A stretch of DNA of 64,000 nt from Vibrio cidicii (lineage in GTDB: Bacteria; Pseudomonadota; Gammaproteobacteria; Enterobacterales; Vibrionaceae), in contig NZ_CP046804.1 in assembly GCF_009763805.1 (NCBI RefSeq), positions 1,674,001 through 1,738,000 on the forward strand. The letters are read 5' to 3'. A program made the translations under genes and the position numbers. The notes under the pieces were generated by a model, which was given only the letters and a program-made list of their open reading frames with translations, made no database searches and was not told where the DNA came from. Below, piece by piece: positions 43,293-51,568 of this stretch. Every line of letters starts with the position of its first letter. The stretch's first letter is position 1.

Positions 43293-44628
43293 ATGGCTAC
43301 TACAAAGAGAAAAAATTACAAAGCGAAAAGTAAAAACAAAAAGACGGATTGGACACCCGAAGAAAAAGAAGCGTGGTTGAAGAAAAAGCAAGAAGAACAG
43401 CTTAAAAATTCAAACGTTGTCGAAGATAGTTTATTGGCTTTCTTTGAAGAAAACGCTGAACGAGCAAAAAGAGAAAATTATATCTATTCAAATGAATTAC
43501 AGATTGCACCCATCAAACTGAACTGTAAACTGGTCGGAAAAGACAAATACGAGTTCTTTTTAGAAGAATTTAATGTTCATCAATTAGTGCAAATCGAAAA
43601 TGATCAAATCACGGGCGAAAAACTAAGCATGAACATTCCTGTTTTAGCAACGTTTAACACTATGTCAAAATGGCTGGACAGTATCAAACATGAATTTGTT
43701 TTAGATAATGCACCAGATGGCTTTGATCCAGAAAAACCGATGAAGGGCAATAAAGCTAAAGCTGCTGTTGTTAGTGTATATCGTACTTGCTACGACAAAG
43801 AGTTAAACGAAAATTTATCAGGTGAAGATATAAAAAAACGAAAAAAAGAGTTACAAAAAGAAGGAAAATCTGAACAAGAAATCAACAAAATACTCGTCAA
43901 TTGGGGATATCAAAACAAAAAACATAATTATCACTCGCTTGACGAATTAAAAGACGTTTTGCCACAGCACATCAAAGACCAGATCCCACAAATTGCAATG
44001 CAAGAGAAGCTTGCGGAGCGCAAGATGGACATTGAACGCATGAACCTTGATGCGTGGGTAGATGCTGAGATCATCAAGATAGCTATGACAACGGAATATC
44101 CGCAAATTTCATTCGTAGAAGAAGATTTGAACGTTGCTCATTGTATCACCGCAGAAGACCGCAGCTATTCAATAGTTAAAATGGCTCCACCTGAAAAATA
44201 CATATCACATGCACACTACTTTGCCGTTATGTGTCATGAGTTTCTGTCATGCAACGCAAGCGATAGATAAGAGGAAAGTTGGTAAACGTGTGAATGGTGT
44301 AAATCCGTTTGAGGAATCGATTGTAGAGCTTCCATCGTCTAAAATGTCAAAAACATTAGGATATTGCTATTTGATGGAAGAACACGCTGCATACATCATT
44401 AGCTACACTGGAAAGGACAAAGGTGAACTGCTAAAAGTTGCTAAATACGCTGATCGAATTTATAACATCATTAAAGAAGCATACGACAAATACAACACGC
44501 CAGAGCTTAGAAATGAACTTGAACTTAAATTTAAGGACAAAATCAAAGAGCAGTATGGCGTTGAAGCCGCTCAAAAGCTTGAATCAACTAAGGGCAACAA
44601 ACGTAGTGGTCAACGTCTTCGAGCTTAA
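43293..44628 (+). pseudogene. ardC: ArdC-like antirestriction protein gene with a +1 frameshift
   Basis: Two overlapping frames, 43293-44270 and one used from about 44245 to 44628, together encode one protein of about 444 aa. Frame 1 ends ...AHYFAVMCHEF-LSCNASDR-stop. Skipping one base at 44244 gives HEFCHATQAIDKRKVGKR and then PFEESIVELPSSKMSKTLGY...MEEHAAYIISYTGKD. This restores an HExxH zinc site (H315, E316, H319 after fusion) and the later FEE/ELxS and EHAAYI motifs of the ArdC zincin-like C-terminal domain. The N-terminal part is lysine-rich and less typical. ArdC proteins protect entering plasmid DNA from host restriction and bind single-stranded DNA. As written, frame 1 has no complete zinc site. 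Sequencing error, real inactivation or recoding are open. Confidence 0.65.
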
Positions 44629-44640
44629 AAATAGTAAGAA

Positions 44641-44655
44641 TTGCAAACTTTGCAA
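44641..44655. promoter_or_regulatory. TTGCAA-N3-TTGCAA box
   Basis: Perfect copy with spacer ACT, between the stop of the ArdC-like gene and its terminator, thus not in a promoter. Confidence 0.6.
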
Positions 44656-44670
44656 TTTTACCAAAATAGA

Positions 44671-44697
44671 AAAAGGACACTGTTATAGTGTCCTTTT
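44671..44697 (+). terminator. terminator after the ArdC-like gene
   Basis: AAAAGGACACT and AGTGTCCTTTT form an 11-bp stem around GTTAT. Confidence 0.9.
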
Positions 44698-44732
44698 TAC
44701 GTTCGACATCTAAAATGTCATAGAAACAAAAA

Positions 44733-44786
44733 AAACTGATTTAAGCTAAATGTATTTTAGTTAAATGTCATTTTCTTAATCAGTTT
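44733..44786. repeat. long imperfect inverted repeat
   Basis: AAACTGATTTAAG (44733-44745) is the reverse complement, with one bulged base, of CTTAATCAGTTT (44775-44786). The loop contains repeated AAATGTCA/AAATGTA. Between convergent genes; function unknown. Confidence 0.5.
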
Positions 44787-44867
44787 ACCATGCTATTAAA
44801 ATCATTCAAGAAATTAGATGAAAACAAAAAAGAGAAGACATTCGCCTTCTCTAATTTTTCTGTCATT

Positions 44868-45488
44868 TTATGCTATTTCTTTGATTCTGTGTTGTTGATT
44901 CCATCTAATTCTGCTGTGATAAATTGCTATAAAAGCTGTAAATATAAGCGTCCACGGAAACAAACCGCTAAACAGTTCTATATGTACAGCACCTTGATAT
45001 GTAATTAACGATAGAAATGTCGTTAAACATGAGGCTTGAATTACATTGATAACGCTTACTATCTGATTGTCAGTTGAATCAAATGAAATTATTGTGCAGA
45101 TGCTGACTGAAATGACAATCGAAAACATCGCCGCTGAAAAGCAAATATATTGAATAAATACAGATTCTAAGTTCAGTAACGTGTTAAAAATCAATATCAA
45201 ATTCACTAATGAGATTGTCAACAAGATAGCTACAACAGAAATTATGACAAATCTCTTGAAAATAGCTACTTCCATATCTCTCATCAAATCTACGGGATAC
45301 AACACGACTAAGCATAAGATAGCTGCGACTTGGAACATAAAACCGCTCACTGGTATCGCAAACCCATGCTGCTGTAAAACGCCATCTCTGAACATCTCAA
45401 AAAAATCTCCACCTGCGAATGCAACAAAAACGATGCTTGCAACCATCAATATTTTTAATAAAGTTAATAATATTTCTTTCATTTTCAT
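44868..45488 (-). CDS. polytopic membrane protein, 206 aa
   Basis: ATG 45488 follows GGAGAG. About five or six hydrophobic segments fill the protein: ILLTLLKILMVASIVFVAF, VSGFMFQVAAILCLVVLY, FVIISVVAILLTISLVNLIL, ICFSAAMFSIVISVSICTII and two near the end. The C-terminus is basic (RIRWNQQHRIKEIA) and so probably cytoplasmic. No family recognised; it may be another small membrane part of the transfer machine or an unrelated carrier. Confidence 0.75.
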   Translation of the reverse strand: MKMKEILLTLLKILMVASIVFVAFAGGDFFEMFRDGVLQQHGFAIPVSGFMFQVAAILCLVVLYPVDLMRDMEVAIFKRFVIISVVAILLTISLVNLILIFNTLLNLESVFIQYICFSAAMFSIVISVSICTIISFDSTDNQIVSVINVIQASCLTTFLSLITYQGAVHIELFSGLFPWTLIFTAFIAIYHSRIRWNQQHRIKEIA

Positions 45489-45742
45489 TTTAAGAACTCT
45501 CCTTTTTTCAGTTTCCTTATTATTATTTACCATTTAATTTTTAAATAACAAATTATTTATAATATTCTGATAATCAAATAATTAAATATTGTTGCAAATA
45601 CAAATAAAACTACAAATACAAAAGTTTTGAACATAATAATATTTTATTGGATAAATTATCAAAGTTTTAGTATTGACTAATTATATAATTGATTTATGAT
45701 AAATTAAGAAAAGTCAAATAATAATTAAAAAAGGAAGTAAAT

Positions 45743-46045
45743 ATGAAAAACATATCTGACAAAAATAAAATAGAAATAATGAAAGCAATTAAAAACATAG
45801 TAGTTTTTGAACGCTTGAAACAACGTGAAATCGCAGAACTATTAGACATCAAACAACCACGAGTTTCTGATTTGTTGTCGTTAAAACACGACAGATTCTC
45901 TCTTGATATCTTGATGGGATACTTGGAGAAGTTTGGATGTGTAGTGAGTTTTGAGATGAATGAATTGACTAACAGAAAAACTAATTTAGTCTCTGCAAAG
46001 GTTTTAAGATGTAAAACAAGCTATCGTTCAATATTGCCAAAATAA
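45743..46045 (+). CDS. XRE/HigA-type helix-turn-helix protein
   Basis: 100 aa, AAAGGAAG before ATG 45743. LKQREIAELLDIKQPRVSDLLSLKHDRFSLDILMGYLEKFG (about 25-65) is the pattern of the HTH_37/XRE antitoxin-like domain of HigA- and MqsA-related proteins. Usually such a protein pairs with a toxin encoded next to it, but no toxin-like gene is adjacent here, so it may act as a lone regulator. It ends in a strong bidirectional terminator. Confidence 0.8.
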   Translation: MKNISDKNKIEIMKAIKNIVVFERLKQREIAELLDIKQPRVSDLLSLKHDRFSLDILMGYLEKFGCVVSFEMNELTNRKTNLVSAKVLRCKTSYRSILPK

Positions 46046-46047
46046 GA

Positions 46048-46072
46048 AAACCCCGATAATTCGGGGCTTTTT
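46048..46072. terminator. bidirectional terminator
   Basis: CCCCGA-TAAT-TCGGGG flanked by A and T runs, between convergent genes. Confidence 0.9.
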
Positions 46073-46077
46073 CATTT

Positions 46078-47076
46078 CTACCTGTATGTTACTTGAATCG
46101 TTGTTTTACATTGTTCGCAAGCAAACTCTTGCTTGTTCCATTTCATGTTAGATTCATAATTATCAGCTACTAAGCATAAACAAGCATTTCGATGTCCGCA
46201 ACAATCAAAATCAGGAACTGAGTCATGCACTTTACCAACCTTAAACTGTTCAAGAACTGATTCAGATTCGCTTGAAAGTAATGTCCAAGATTCAAAATCA
46301 TATGATATTTCAAGCATATCGTCACAACTATCACAAGAATAAAGAGAGTTAACTTCATCGAAAGAAACAAGTTCTTCAGATTCATGATATAGCACACCAC
46401 CACATGCACAACGATACCAAATTTCGTGTTCAATCACACTTTCAGTAATGTGCGCTGTTGCAGAACATCCAATGACGTTTGAATCAAATACAATTCCATT
46501 GCAGAAAAGCTGATATTCGAGCAAAGCATCGTGATTATAGATAATGTATGACAGCTCATACTTATTTTTAACGTGTATCAAATTATTAAACTCAATCTGA
46601 ATCGTAGCTACTTTGCAAACAAACGTGTCTAAATCATTCAGTATCAGCGATAGAGTTCCTTTGTACCCTAAATCTACACACTTTTTCATTTCAGCAAGAA
46701 CAAGAGAACCAGAACCGCAGCAAATATCGCTGACAGTTTGGTGATCACTTTCTTTCGGCTTGCCAAGCATCGCAGAAACAGCTTGTGACAACTCTTGAGG
46801 CGTAAAGTGTTGTGCTTTTCGAGAATACTTGCCATTACACAACACATTCAGTTCAGCCATTAACTCGCCTAACACATCTCTGAACGGCTTATCTTGCACT
46901 TCATTAACGTATGCGATAGAAAACTCATCATACACAGCTTGAAGATGCTGATACTTTTTCTCTATTTTGCCGAGTATTACGAATTGGTAAGACATTTCAA
47001 CTAATGACTCGAACAGATGTTTTTTATTTATAAGCAACTTGTCAGAAGCTGTTTCGATTATTTTTAGTAAACTCAT
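46078..47076 (-). CDS. methyltransferase-fold protein with zinc ribbons, no catalytic motif
   Basis: 332 aa. AQHFTPQELSQAVSAML (about 88-104) matches motif X and SDICCGSGSLVLAEM (about 118-132) motif I of HsdM-type adenine methyltransferases; LNDLD (about 145-149) is motif II. The catalytic NPPY/F motif IV that should follow is absent. Instead the C-terminal 120 residues carry Cys pairs (YRCACGG, CDSCDD, CCGHRNAC, CEQC) typical of zinc ribbons. Its start shares a base with the stop of the 296-aa gene (TAATG), so they are coupled. I infer a SAM- or DNA-binding protein without methylase activity. A paralogue-like protein is at 59798-60295. Confidence 0.75.
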   Translation of the reverse strand: MSLLKIIETASDKLLINKKHLFESLVEMSYQFVILGKIEKKYQHLQAVYDEFSIAYVNEVQDKPFRDVLGELMAELNVLCNGKYSRKAQHFTPQELSQAVSAMLGKPKESDHQTVSDICCGSGSLVLAEMKKCVDLGYKGTLSLILNDLDTFVCKVATIQIEFNNLIHVKNKYELSYIIYNHDALLEYQLFCNGIVFDSNVIGCSATAHITESVIEHEIWYRCACGGVLYHESEELVSFDEVNSLYSCDSCDDMLEISYDFESWTLLSSESESVLEQFKVGKVHDSVPDFDCCGHRNACLCLVADNYESNMKWNKQEFACEQCKTTIQVTYR

Positions 47077-47966
47077 TAGGCTGCTTCTCTCATTTCAATT
47101 TCAGAATGAGCAATCACTTTTAAAGCAATTTCCACTAATTCTTCTATCAATGAAAAAATCTCGTTTATTTCATCTGTCGCTTCTTCTTTCTTAGATAGAA
47201 TTGTGAAATCTTTGTGCAGTTCTGCAAAACATTCAATAATTTCATCTTTACTTAAAATCGTGTCATCTTCTACATCAAGCCACGCGACGATTTTTTGCCA
47301 TTCTTCAACAATATTTTCATTCCCTGATTTTATTTTAGCACCATCTATTATCGATTTAAGATTTGCTACAAGCCATGCTACTTCTTGATCAAGTTCTAAA
47401 TGTTCTATGAAAGAGTGAAAATGTGTTTTAATCGAACTTTCTTTTGAAACAAAGTGCGATAAATCTACGACATATTTAATAGTTGGTGTACCTGTTAAAT
47501 CGATAATATCTTTGTCTTTGAGAATAAAATTCTGATTTTCTGTCATCAAGATTTTATTAAAACCGACGTTCAAAAAACCTTTGTATTGCATGTTCACGAT
47601 TCGATCATCTACTTTGATCATAAGTTTAGAATCATGAGTTTCTAAAACGTCATAAAACAAATCTAAAGTTGTAGAAAGCTCGACTTCTTGTGCAAAATCT
47701 ATTGAAATGTAGAGACTTTTCAAACAGATAAATTTCGGATATTCAGCCATCGACTCAAACAAACCACAACATTTTACTGTATTATCTTCATCAACAACAA
47801 AAGCCGTTTTGATTGTCGTTTGTTTAGTTTTAACCTTATTTTTCAGACGATTAAAAACTTCTCGCGTTTTCTTTTTACAGCCATCTTCTTGTCGTCTAAA
47901 ACATTCTAACGCAAATTTGATTGCTGAAATGTCATTAGTTTGTAGTTCACATTCGTAAAAGTTCAT
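47076..47966 (-). CDS. hypothetical protein, 296 aa
   Basis: ATG 47966 follows AAAGGAG. Begins MNFYECELQTNDISAIKFAL; soluble, mixed alpha/beta with an acidic C-terminal helical region. A GNAT-like or MTase-like core could not be confirmed. It is the first gene of a two-gene operon with the methyltransferase-fold protein. A promoter (TTGACA, 18-base spacer, TATTGT; 48080-48109), a 27-bp palindrome and a CRP-type site lie upstream. Confidence 0.75.
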   Translation of the reverse strand: MNFYECELQTNDISAIKFALECFRRQEDGCKKKTREVFNRLKNKVKTKQTTIKTAFVVDEDNTVKCCGLFESMAEYPKFICLKSLYISIDFAQEVELSTTLDLFYDVLETHDSKLMIKVDDRIVNMQYKGFLNVGFNKILMTENQNFILKDKDIIDLTGTPTIKYVVDLSHFVSKESSIKTHFHSFIEHLELDQEVAWLVANLKSIIDGAKIKSGNENIVEEWQKIVAWLDVEDDTILSKDEIIECFAELHKDFTILSKKEEATDEINEIFSLIEELVEIALKVIAHSEIEMREAA

Positions 47967-48079
47967 AATTTCTTCTCCTTTTGGTTTAATTGTTATTGTC
48001 AAAGAGAAGTCCGTTTCGTATAAGTTCAGTTAATTTATTTACTCATAGTTGTTTTCCGTTTTGTTCTTCAACGGCATTT

Positions 48080-48109
48080 ACAATAGCAAAATTTAATTTA
48101 ATTTGTCAA
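48080..48109 (-). promoter_or_regulatory. promoter of the 296-aa gene operon
   Basis: On the - strand TTGACA (48104-48109), an 18-base spacer and TATTGT (48080-48085), with a leader of about 105 bases to 47966. Confidence 0.5.
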
Positions 48110-48138
48110 TACAATGATATTGACATCAAAATCCTGTT

Positions 48139-48165
48139 ATGTTAGCCATACTAATTTGCTAACAT
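48139..48165. promoter_or_regulatory. palindrome ATGTTAGC-N11-GCTAACAT
   Basis: Perfect 8-base arms, about 30 bases upstream of the -35 at 48104. Operator-like. Confidence 0.55.
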
Positions 48166-48249
48166 CTTGAGTTAACTACAGATATTTTTTAATCCATTAA
48201 ATAAACTGCATAAAAACAGAATTGATCTATTTTTATAACAACGATTATT

Positions 48250-48265
48250 TGTGATTAGTATCACA
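48250..48265. promoter_or_regulatory. CRP-type site TGTGA-N6-TCACA
   Basis: TGTGATTAGTATCACA has both perfect CRP half-sites. It is about 140 bases upstream of the -35 at 48104, rather far for classical activation. Confidence 0.5.
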
Positions 48266-48309
48266 ATATTTATCAATGTTTTTATTTCTTTGATTTTTAA
48301 AACAACAAA

Positions 48310-48330
48310 AAAGACACTCTTTTGAGTGCC
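48310..48330 (-). terminator. terminator of the 254-aa secreted protein gene
   Basis: GACACTC-TTTT-GAGTGCC, T run on the - strand; GACACTC hairpin family. Confidence 0.8.
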
Positions 48331-48348
48331 TTTATTTTTCAAAATCTT

Positions 48349-49113
48349 TTATTGACAGTATGGATCAGTCCATTTTGTAGGATTTCCGCTTGTAGTGTTA
48401 ATCACAATTTGCATATTATTGTATGCATTACAGAATGCAGAGCCAGCAGAAGGCCATGATAATGAGCTTGCGCTCGTATTAACTTCTATAACACCACTTG
48501 TTAGAATATTTTCGTTAATAGTAGCAAAACTTGCTGCGTTGATTCTCGCGCTTGGCGCAGAAGTCATTTTAGACAAATTCAAATTCACGTTGTAAAAATC
48601 ATCTCCTGAGTTTATAGATACGATATTTCCTGAAACATTGCCATTCAGTGTTAAACTTCCACCTAACGTCACATTTCCATTAAAAACAATATTAGATGCA
48701 TTTAAAGTAAAGTTTGCATAGTGATATGTTTGACCCGAAGTGCCTAACAACGCAGTGTCTGATACTGTTATCGTACCTATTGCACTATTCAAACTTTCAG
48801 CAGTTAGAGATTTTGCAGTCAGATCAGAGTATAGATTTTGTAGTTTCGGTAAGACTAAATCACAACCAACATTTACTGAATCATAAATAGCTGTTGCGTC
48901 TTTGTACTCTTCACCGCATGATGGTTTAGGTGTTAAACCACCACCTGTTTGATTTTCTGGCTTAACGTATGCGCCACCGCCTACGATTTGACCTGTCTCA
49001 GCGGCTGGATCGTCCGAAGCAATGTTGAACTTGCCTGTACCTACAAACGATACAAAAGCAGCGTTTGAAGCGAATGTTGTTAATAGAGCTAATGTAATTA
49101 TTGTTTTTTTCAT
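48349..49113 (-). CDS. secreted surface protein with shared N-terminal module (254 aa)
   Basis: AAGGAAGG precedes ATG 49113. Signal peptide MKKTIITLALLTTFASNA with cleavage near residue 18. The mature start AAFVSFVGTGKFNIASDD then PAAETGQIVGGGAYV is almost the same as in the 252-aa protein at 50226. A linker rich in G, T and P leads to a repetitive beta region (NIVFNGNVTLGGSLTLNGNVSGN) like a beta-helix or polymorphic toxin/adhesin stalk. Three Cys, one at the very end (DPYCQ). Probably exported; adhesin or transfer-apparatus surface component by inference. Confidence 0.7.
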   Translation of the reverse strand: MKKTIITLALLTTFASNAAFVSFVGTGKFNIASDDPAAETGQIVGGGAYVKPENQTGGGLTPKPSCGEEYKDATAIYDSVNVGCDLVLPKLQNLYSDLTAKSLTAESLNSAIGTITVSDTALLGTSGQTYHYANFTLNASNIVFNGNVTLGGSLTLNGNVSGNIVSINSGDDFYNVNLNLSKMTSAPSARINAASFATINENILTSGVIEVNTSASSLSWPSAGSAFCNAYNNMQIVINTTSGNPTKWTDPYCQ

Positions 49114-49296
49114 TTTTTCCTTCCTTTTTAAATAATGAAATTATAGTTTTGATATATTTAATATTTATCATATAAAATATGATATACAAATTATTTGAAA
49201 AACAAAAAATAACCGAGATATTAAAATACATTTAATTTAAAGTAATAATTGATTTTAAAAAATATAATATTTAATATAGAAGAGTAATAAAAAAAG

Positions 49297-49316
49297 ACAC
49301 TCAATTGTGAGTGTCA
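49297..49316 (-). terminator. terminator of the 225-aa gene
   Basis: GACACTC-AATTGT-GAGTGTC, perfect 7-bp stem with T run on the - strand. Confidence 0.8.
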
Positions 49317-49323
49317 ATTCTGT

Positions 49324-50001
49324 TTATGTTCCAAATCCTATTAGCTGCAACGTTTCTTTTATGAATTCCAGCGTGTGTGGCAAGTCAATGATTAGTGCTG
49401 CAAGAATCATTGTTACAATTGACTTGCCATACGTTGCTCTTCCTTGCCCTTCTGACGTTAGTTTTAAACCATAAATTCCTTTTGCAAAATATATCAGACC
49501 GATAAACTGAAAAAGTCCGACAATCACTTTTGCATTTTCTTTTAAAACATCGCCTTTACCGCTTTCCATTTCATCAACCTTATCGGCAATGTCACCCAAT
49601 ATCTCTGAATTGGTAGAATCCCAACAATTATCTGTATGCAGATCTTTCGAATCTTCAATTGAATCGTTAAGAACAAAACAATAGCCCTTATCACTTCCAA
49701 GTAAGCTGCTTATCATAGAACCAGCAGTGCCTGAATAGTTAAATGCTAAAGCTCCTGCAAAAAATGTAACAATGATTGCACTTGGAAAAGCTTTTGTATC
49801 ATTACGATCTTCCGTTCTTCTTTTTAATTTTAATGCTGCTTGATACATCATAATCAGTCCAAGAAACATAACAAAGATTGTAAGAACATAATAAAGTGAA
49901 CTTACCAATCTCATTCTCTCTTCTACTTCCCCAGCGGCAAAAGAAACAGGTGCAAACGCTGTTAAAAATGTTGTGAGGAAGAATAATAATTTTTTATACA
50001 T
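49324..50001 (-). CDS. DotE/IcmC-like membrane protein (225 aa)
   Basis: AAGGATG precedes ATG 50001. Signal-like segment ending near SFA-A (residue 22), then membrane segments at about 34-54 (SSLYYVLTIFVMFLGLIMMY), 78-95, 155-172 (IVGLFQFIGLIYFAKGIYGL) and 185-205. After the second and fourth come polar basic loops (ALKLKRRTEDRND; GLKLTSEGQGRATYG). That arrangement, including the GLIYFAKGIYGLKL box and a final LxxLxxIG end, follows IcmC/DotE/TraQ-type proteins. Two Cys in the central periplasmic loop may pair. It lies between the two modular secreted proteins, suggesting one functional unit. Confidence 0.6.
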   Translation of the reverse strand: MYKKLLFFLTTFLTAFAPVSFAAGEVEERMRLVSSLYYVLTIFVMFLGLIMMYQAALKLKRRTEDRNDTKAFPSAIIVTFFAGALAFNYSGTAGSMISSLLGSDKGYCFVLNDSIEDSKDLHTDNCWDSTNSEILGDIADKVDEMESGKGDVLKENAKVIVGLFQFIGLIYFAKGIYGLKLTSEGQGRATYGKSIVTMILAALIIDLPHTLEFIKETLQLIGFGT

Positions 50002-50196
50002 AACTTCATCCTTGATATTTATCGCTTAAATATTTGTATTAAATATTTTTTAATGTTAATTATTCATTAACATATATAATCAGATATACAAATAATCAGA
50101 GCTTGATAAAATCAGATGAGTTATGAAAATTATTTGAAGTAAAAGAAAAACCATTTAATAAGTAATATGATATTTAATATATAACTGCAAAAAAAA

Positions 50197-50218
50197 AGAC
50201 ACTCGGTTGAGTGTCATT
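50197..50218 (-). terminator. terminator of the 252-aa secreted protein gene
   Basis: GACACTC-GGTT-GAGTGTC; T run on the - strand. Confidence 0.85.
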
Positions 50219-50225
50219 TTATATA

Positions 50226-50984
50226 TTAAAATTCAGGTGAATTTTCAAAAGTTAGTGAACTGCCCATTGAAAAACTTTTGGGATACCATCTCGCTGATGA
50301 TGTATTCCAGCTACTAATGTTTTGATTAAATGCAGATGCGTACTCAAATGTATAATCAAAATATTTGACGTTTGACGTATCCCATTTATCAAGTGGTTGA
50401 TTGAAACTCGATGCATTTTTAAACGTGTTCATCAAATTAGTAGCATTTGACAGGTTCCAGTCGTTTAACGGTTGATTAAATGCAGTCGCGCCTTCAAACA
50501 TGTATGAGAAGTTCGTACCATTTGCAACGTTCCATCTACTTATATCTTGGTTAAAAGACGAGTTTCTGAACATGTACTGAAAGGTTAAGCCGCTTGATAC
50601 ATTCCAGCCCGTGATATCGTAATCAACTGACAAACCATCAAATAACCTTGAAAAATCAGTGATTGTTGATACACAGGCTTTTGAATAGTCAGCACCTGAA
50701 CCAATTAGATAACGCAATTCTTCTCGCGTGAGTTCTTCACCGACACATGAATTTACTGGTTCATCAGGATTAGGATTAGGCTGTTCAGTTTCACTACCGC
50801 CCCCATTTGAAGGCTTGGTTATGACATACTGACCATCTCCGATCACTTGCCCTATCTCACCATTCGGATCATCAGACGCTATATTGTACGTAACTCCTGA
50901 ACCTTCACCGCCAATTATTGCTACAAACGCTGCTTGAGCTGTAATCGTTGAGAGTATTATTATGCTTAGTATTGTTTTTTTCAT
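50226..50984 (-). CDS. secreted BspA-like (DUF285) protein with shared N-terminal module
   Basis: AAGGAGAA precedes ATG 50984. Signal peptide MKKTILSIIILSTITAQA, then AAFVAIIGGEGSG, TYNIASDDP and GQVIGDGQYV, shared with the 254-aa protein. A P/N/G/E linker leads to five copies of a 24-25 residue unit of the form F-N-Q-x-I/L-x-x-W-N-x-S/T-x-x-x-x-x-x-x-F (FNQDISRWNVAN, FNQPLNDWNLSN, FNQPLDKWDTSN, FNQNISSWNTS). This is the DUF285/BspA-type leucine-rich-like repeat of bacterial surface proteins, common in adhesins. Two Cys flank the start of the repeats. Its place beside the DotE-like gene suggests an exported surface or pilus-tip factor. Confidence 0.8.
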   Translation of the reverse strand: MKKTILSIIILSTITAQAAFVAIIGGEGSGVTYNIASDDPNGEIGQVIGDGQYVITKPSNGGGSETEQPNPNPDEPVNSCVGEELTREELRYLIGSGADYSKACVSTITDFSRLFDGLSVDYDITGWNVSSGLTFQYMFRNSSFNQDISRWNVANGTNFSYMFEGATAFNQPLNDWNLSNATNLMNTFKNASSFNQPLDKWDTSNVKYFDYTFEYASAFNQNISSWNTSSARWYPKSFSMGSSLTFENSPEF

Positions 50985-51185
50985 TTTCTCCTTCCTTTTT
51001 TTTGATTTGAAAAATCCATTTCATATTATTTGTTGTATCATAGAAAAAAAGTTATACAACTTAAGTGATATTTAAATCATTCCATTTCATCCATTTTCTA
51101 TGTAGATAAACAATAATCGAATCCATCATTTAAAAACAAAAAAAAGAGCGCATAAGCACTCTTCAATTTCTGGTTGTTTAAGGAT

Positions 51186-51353
51186 TTAGTTCAGCATGAC
51201 AATATGTTGTTCAGTCCATCCTTTCTGCCATTCTTGATATAGTTCTTCATTGTCAGTATTGCGGAACGGATTAAAATATTTATTGTATCCCTGCATTCGC
51301 GTTAAAACACCGTCCTCAAATGCTTCCAATTTCGTGTTAAGTTCTCTATCCAT
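51186..51353 (-). CDS. RMF-like small protein, 55 aa
   Basis: ATG 51353 follows AAAGGAG. The sequence starts MDRELNTKLEAFEDG; MQGYNKYFNPFRN and YQEWQKGW match the pattern of the ribosome modulation factor/CrpP family (AxxxGxxA, NPF, WxxGW). RMF forms inactive 100S ribosomes in resting cells; small plasmid members of this family are known. Function here is inferred from the motif only. A hairpin at 51145-51163 follows. Confidence 0.65.
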   Translation of the reverse strand: MDRELNTKLEAFEDGVLTRMQGYNKYFNPFRNTDNEELYQEWQKGWTEQHIVMLN

Positions 51354-51568
51354 ACTGCACTCTCCTTTTTTTTGTCTTCATAATTATATATTACATCGTA
51401 TTTTTCTTTGAACAAATCACAAACCAAAAAATTGAACGTTTTTCTTTTAACTATGATAAATAATTTTTGCATCTATAAAAATTATTATATAAAGAACAGC
51501 TTTTAATATTGAATTAAAAGCAATGCATGTTATACGAATAATAACCATAACAAATAAGGATATATAAT

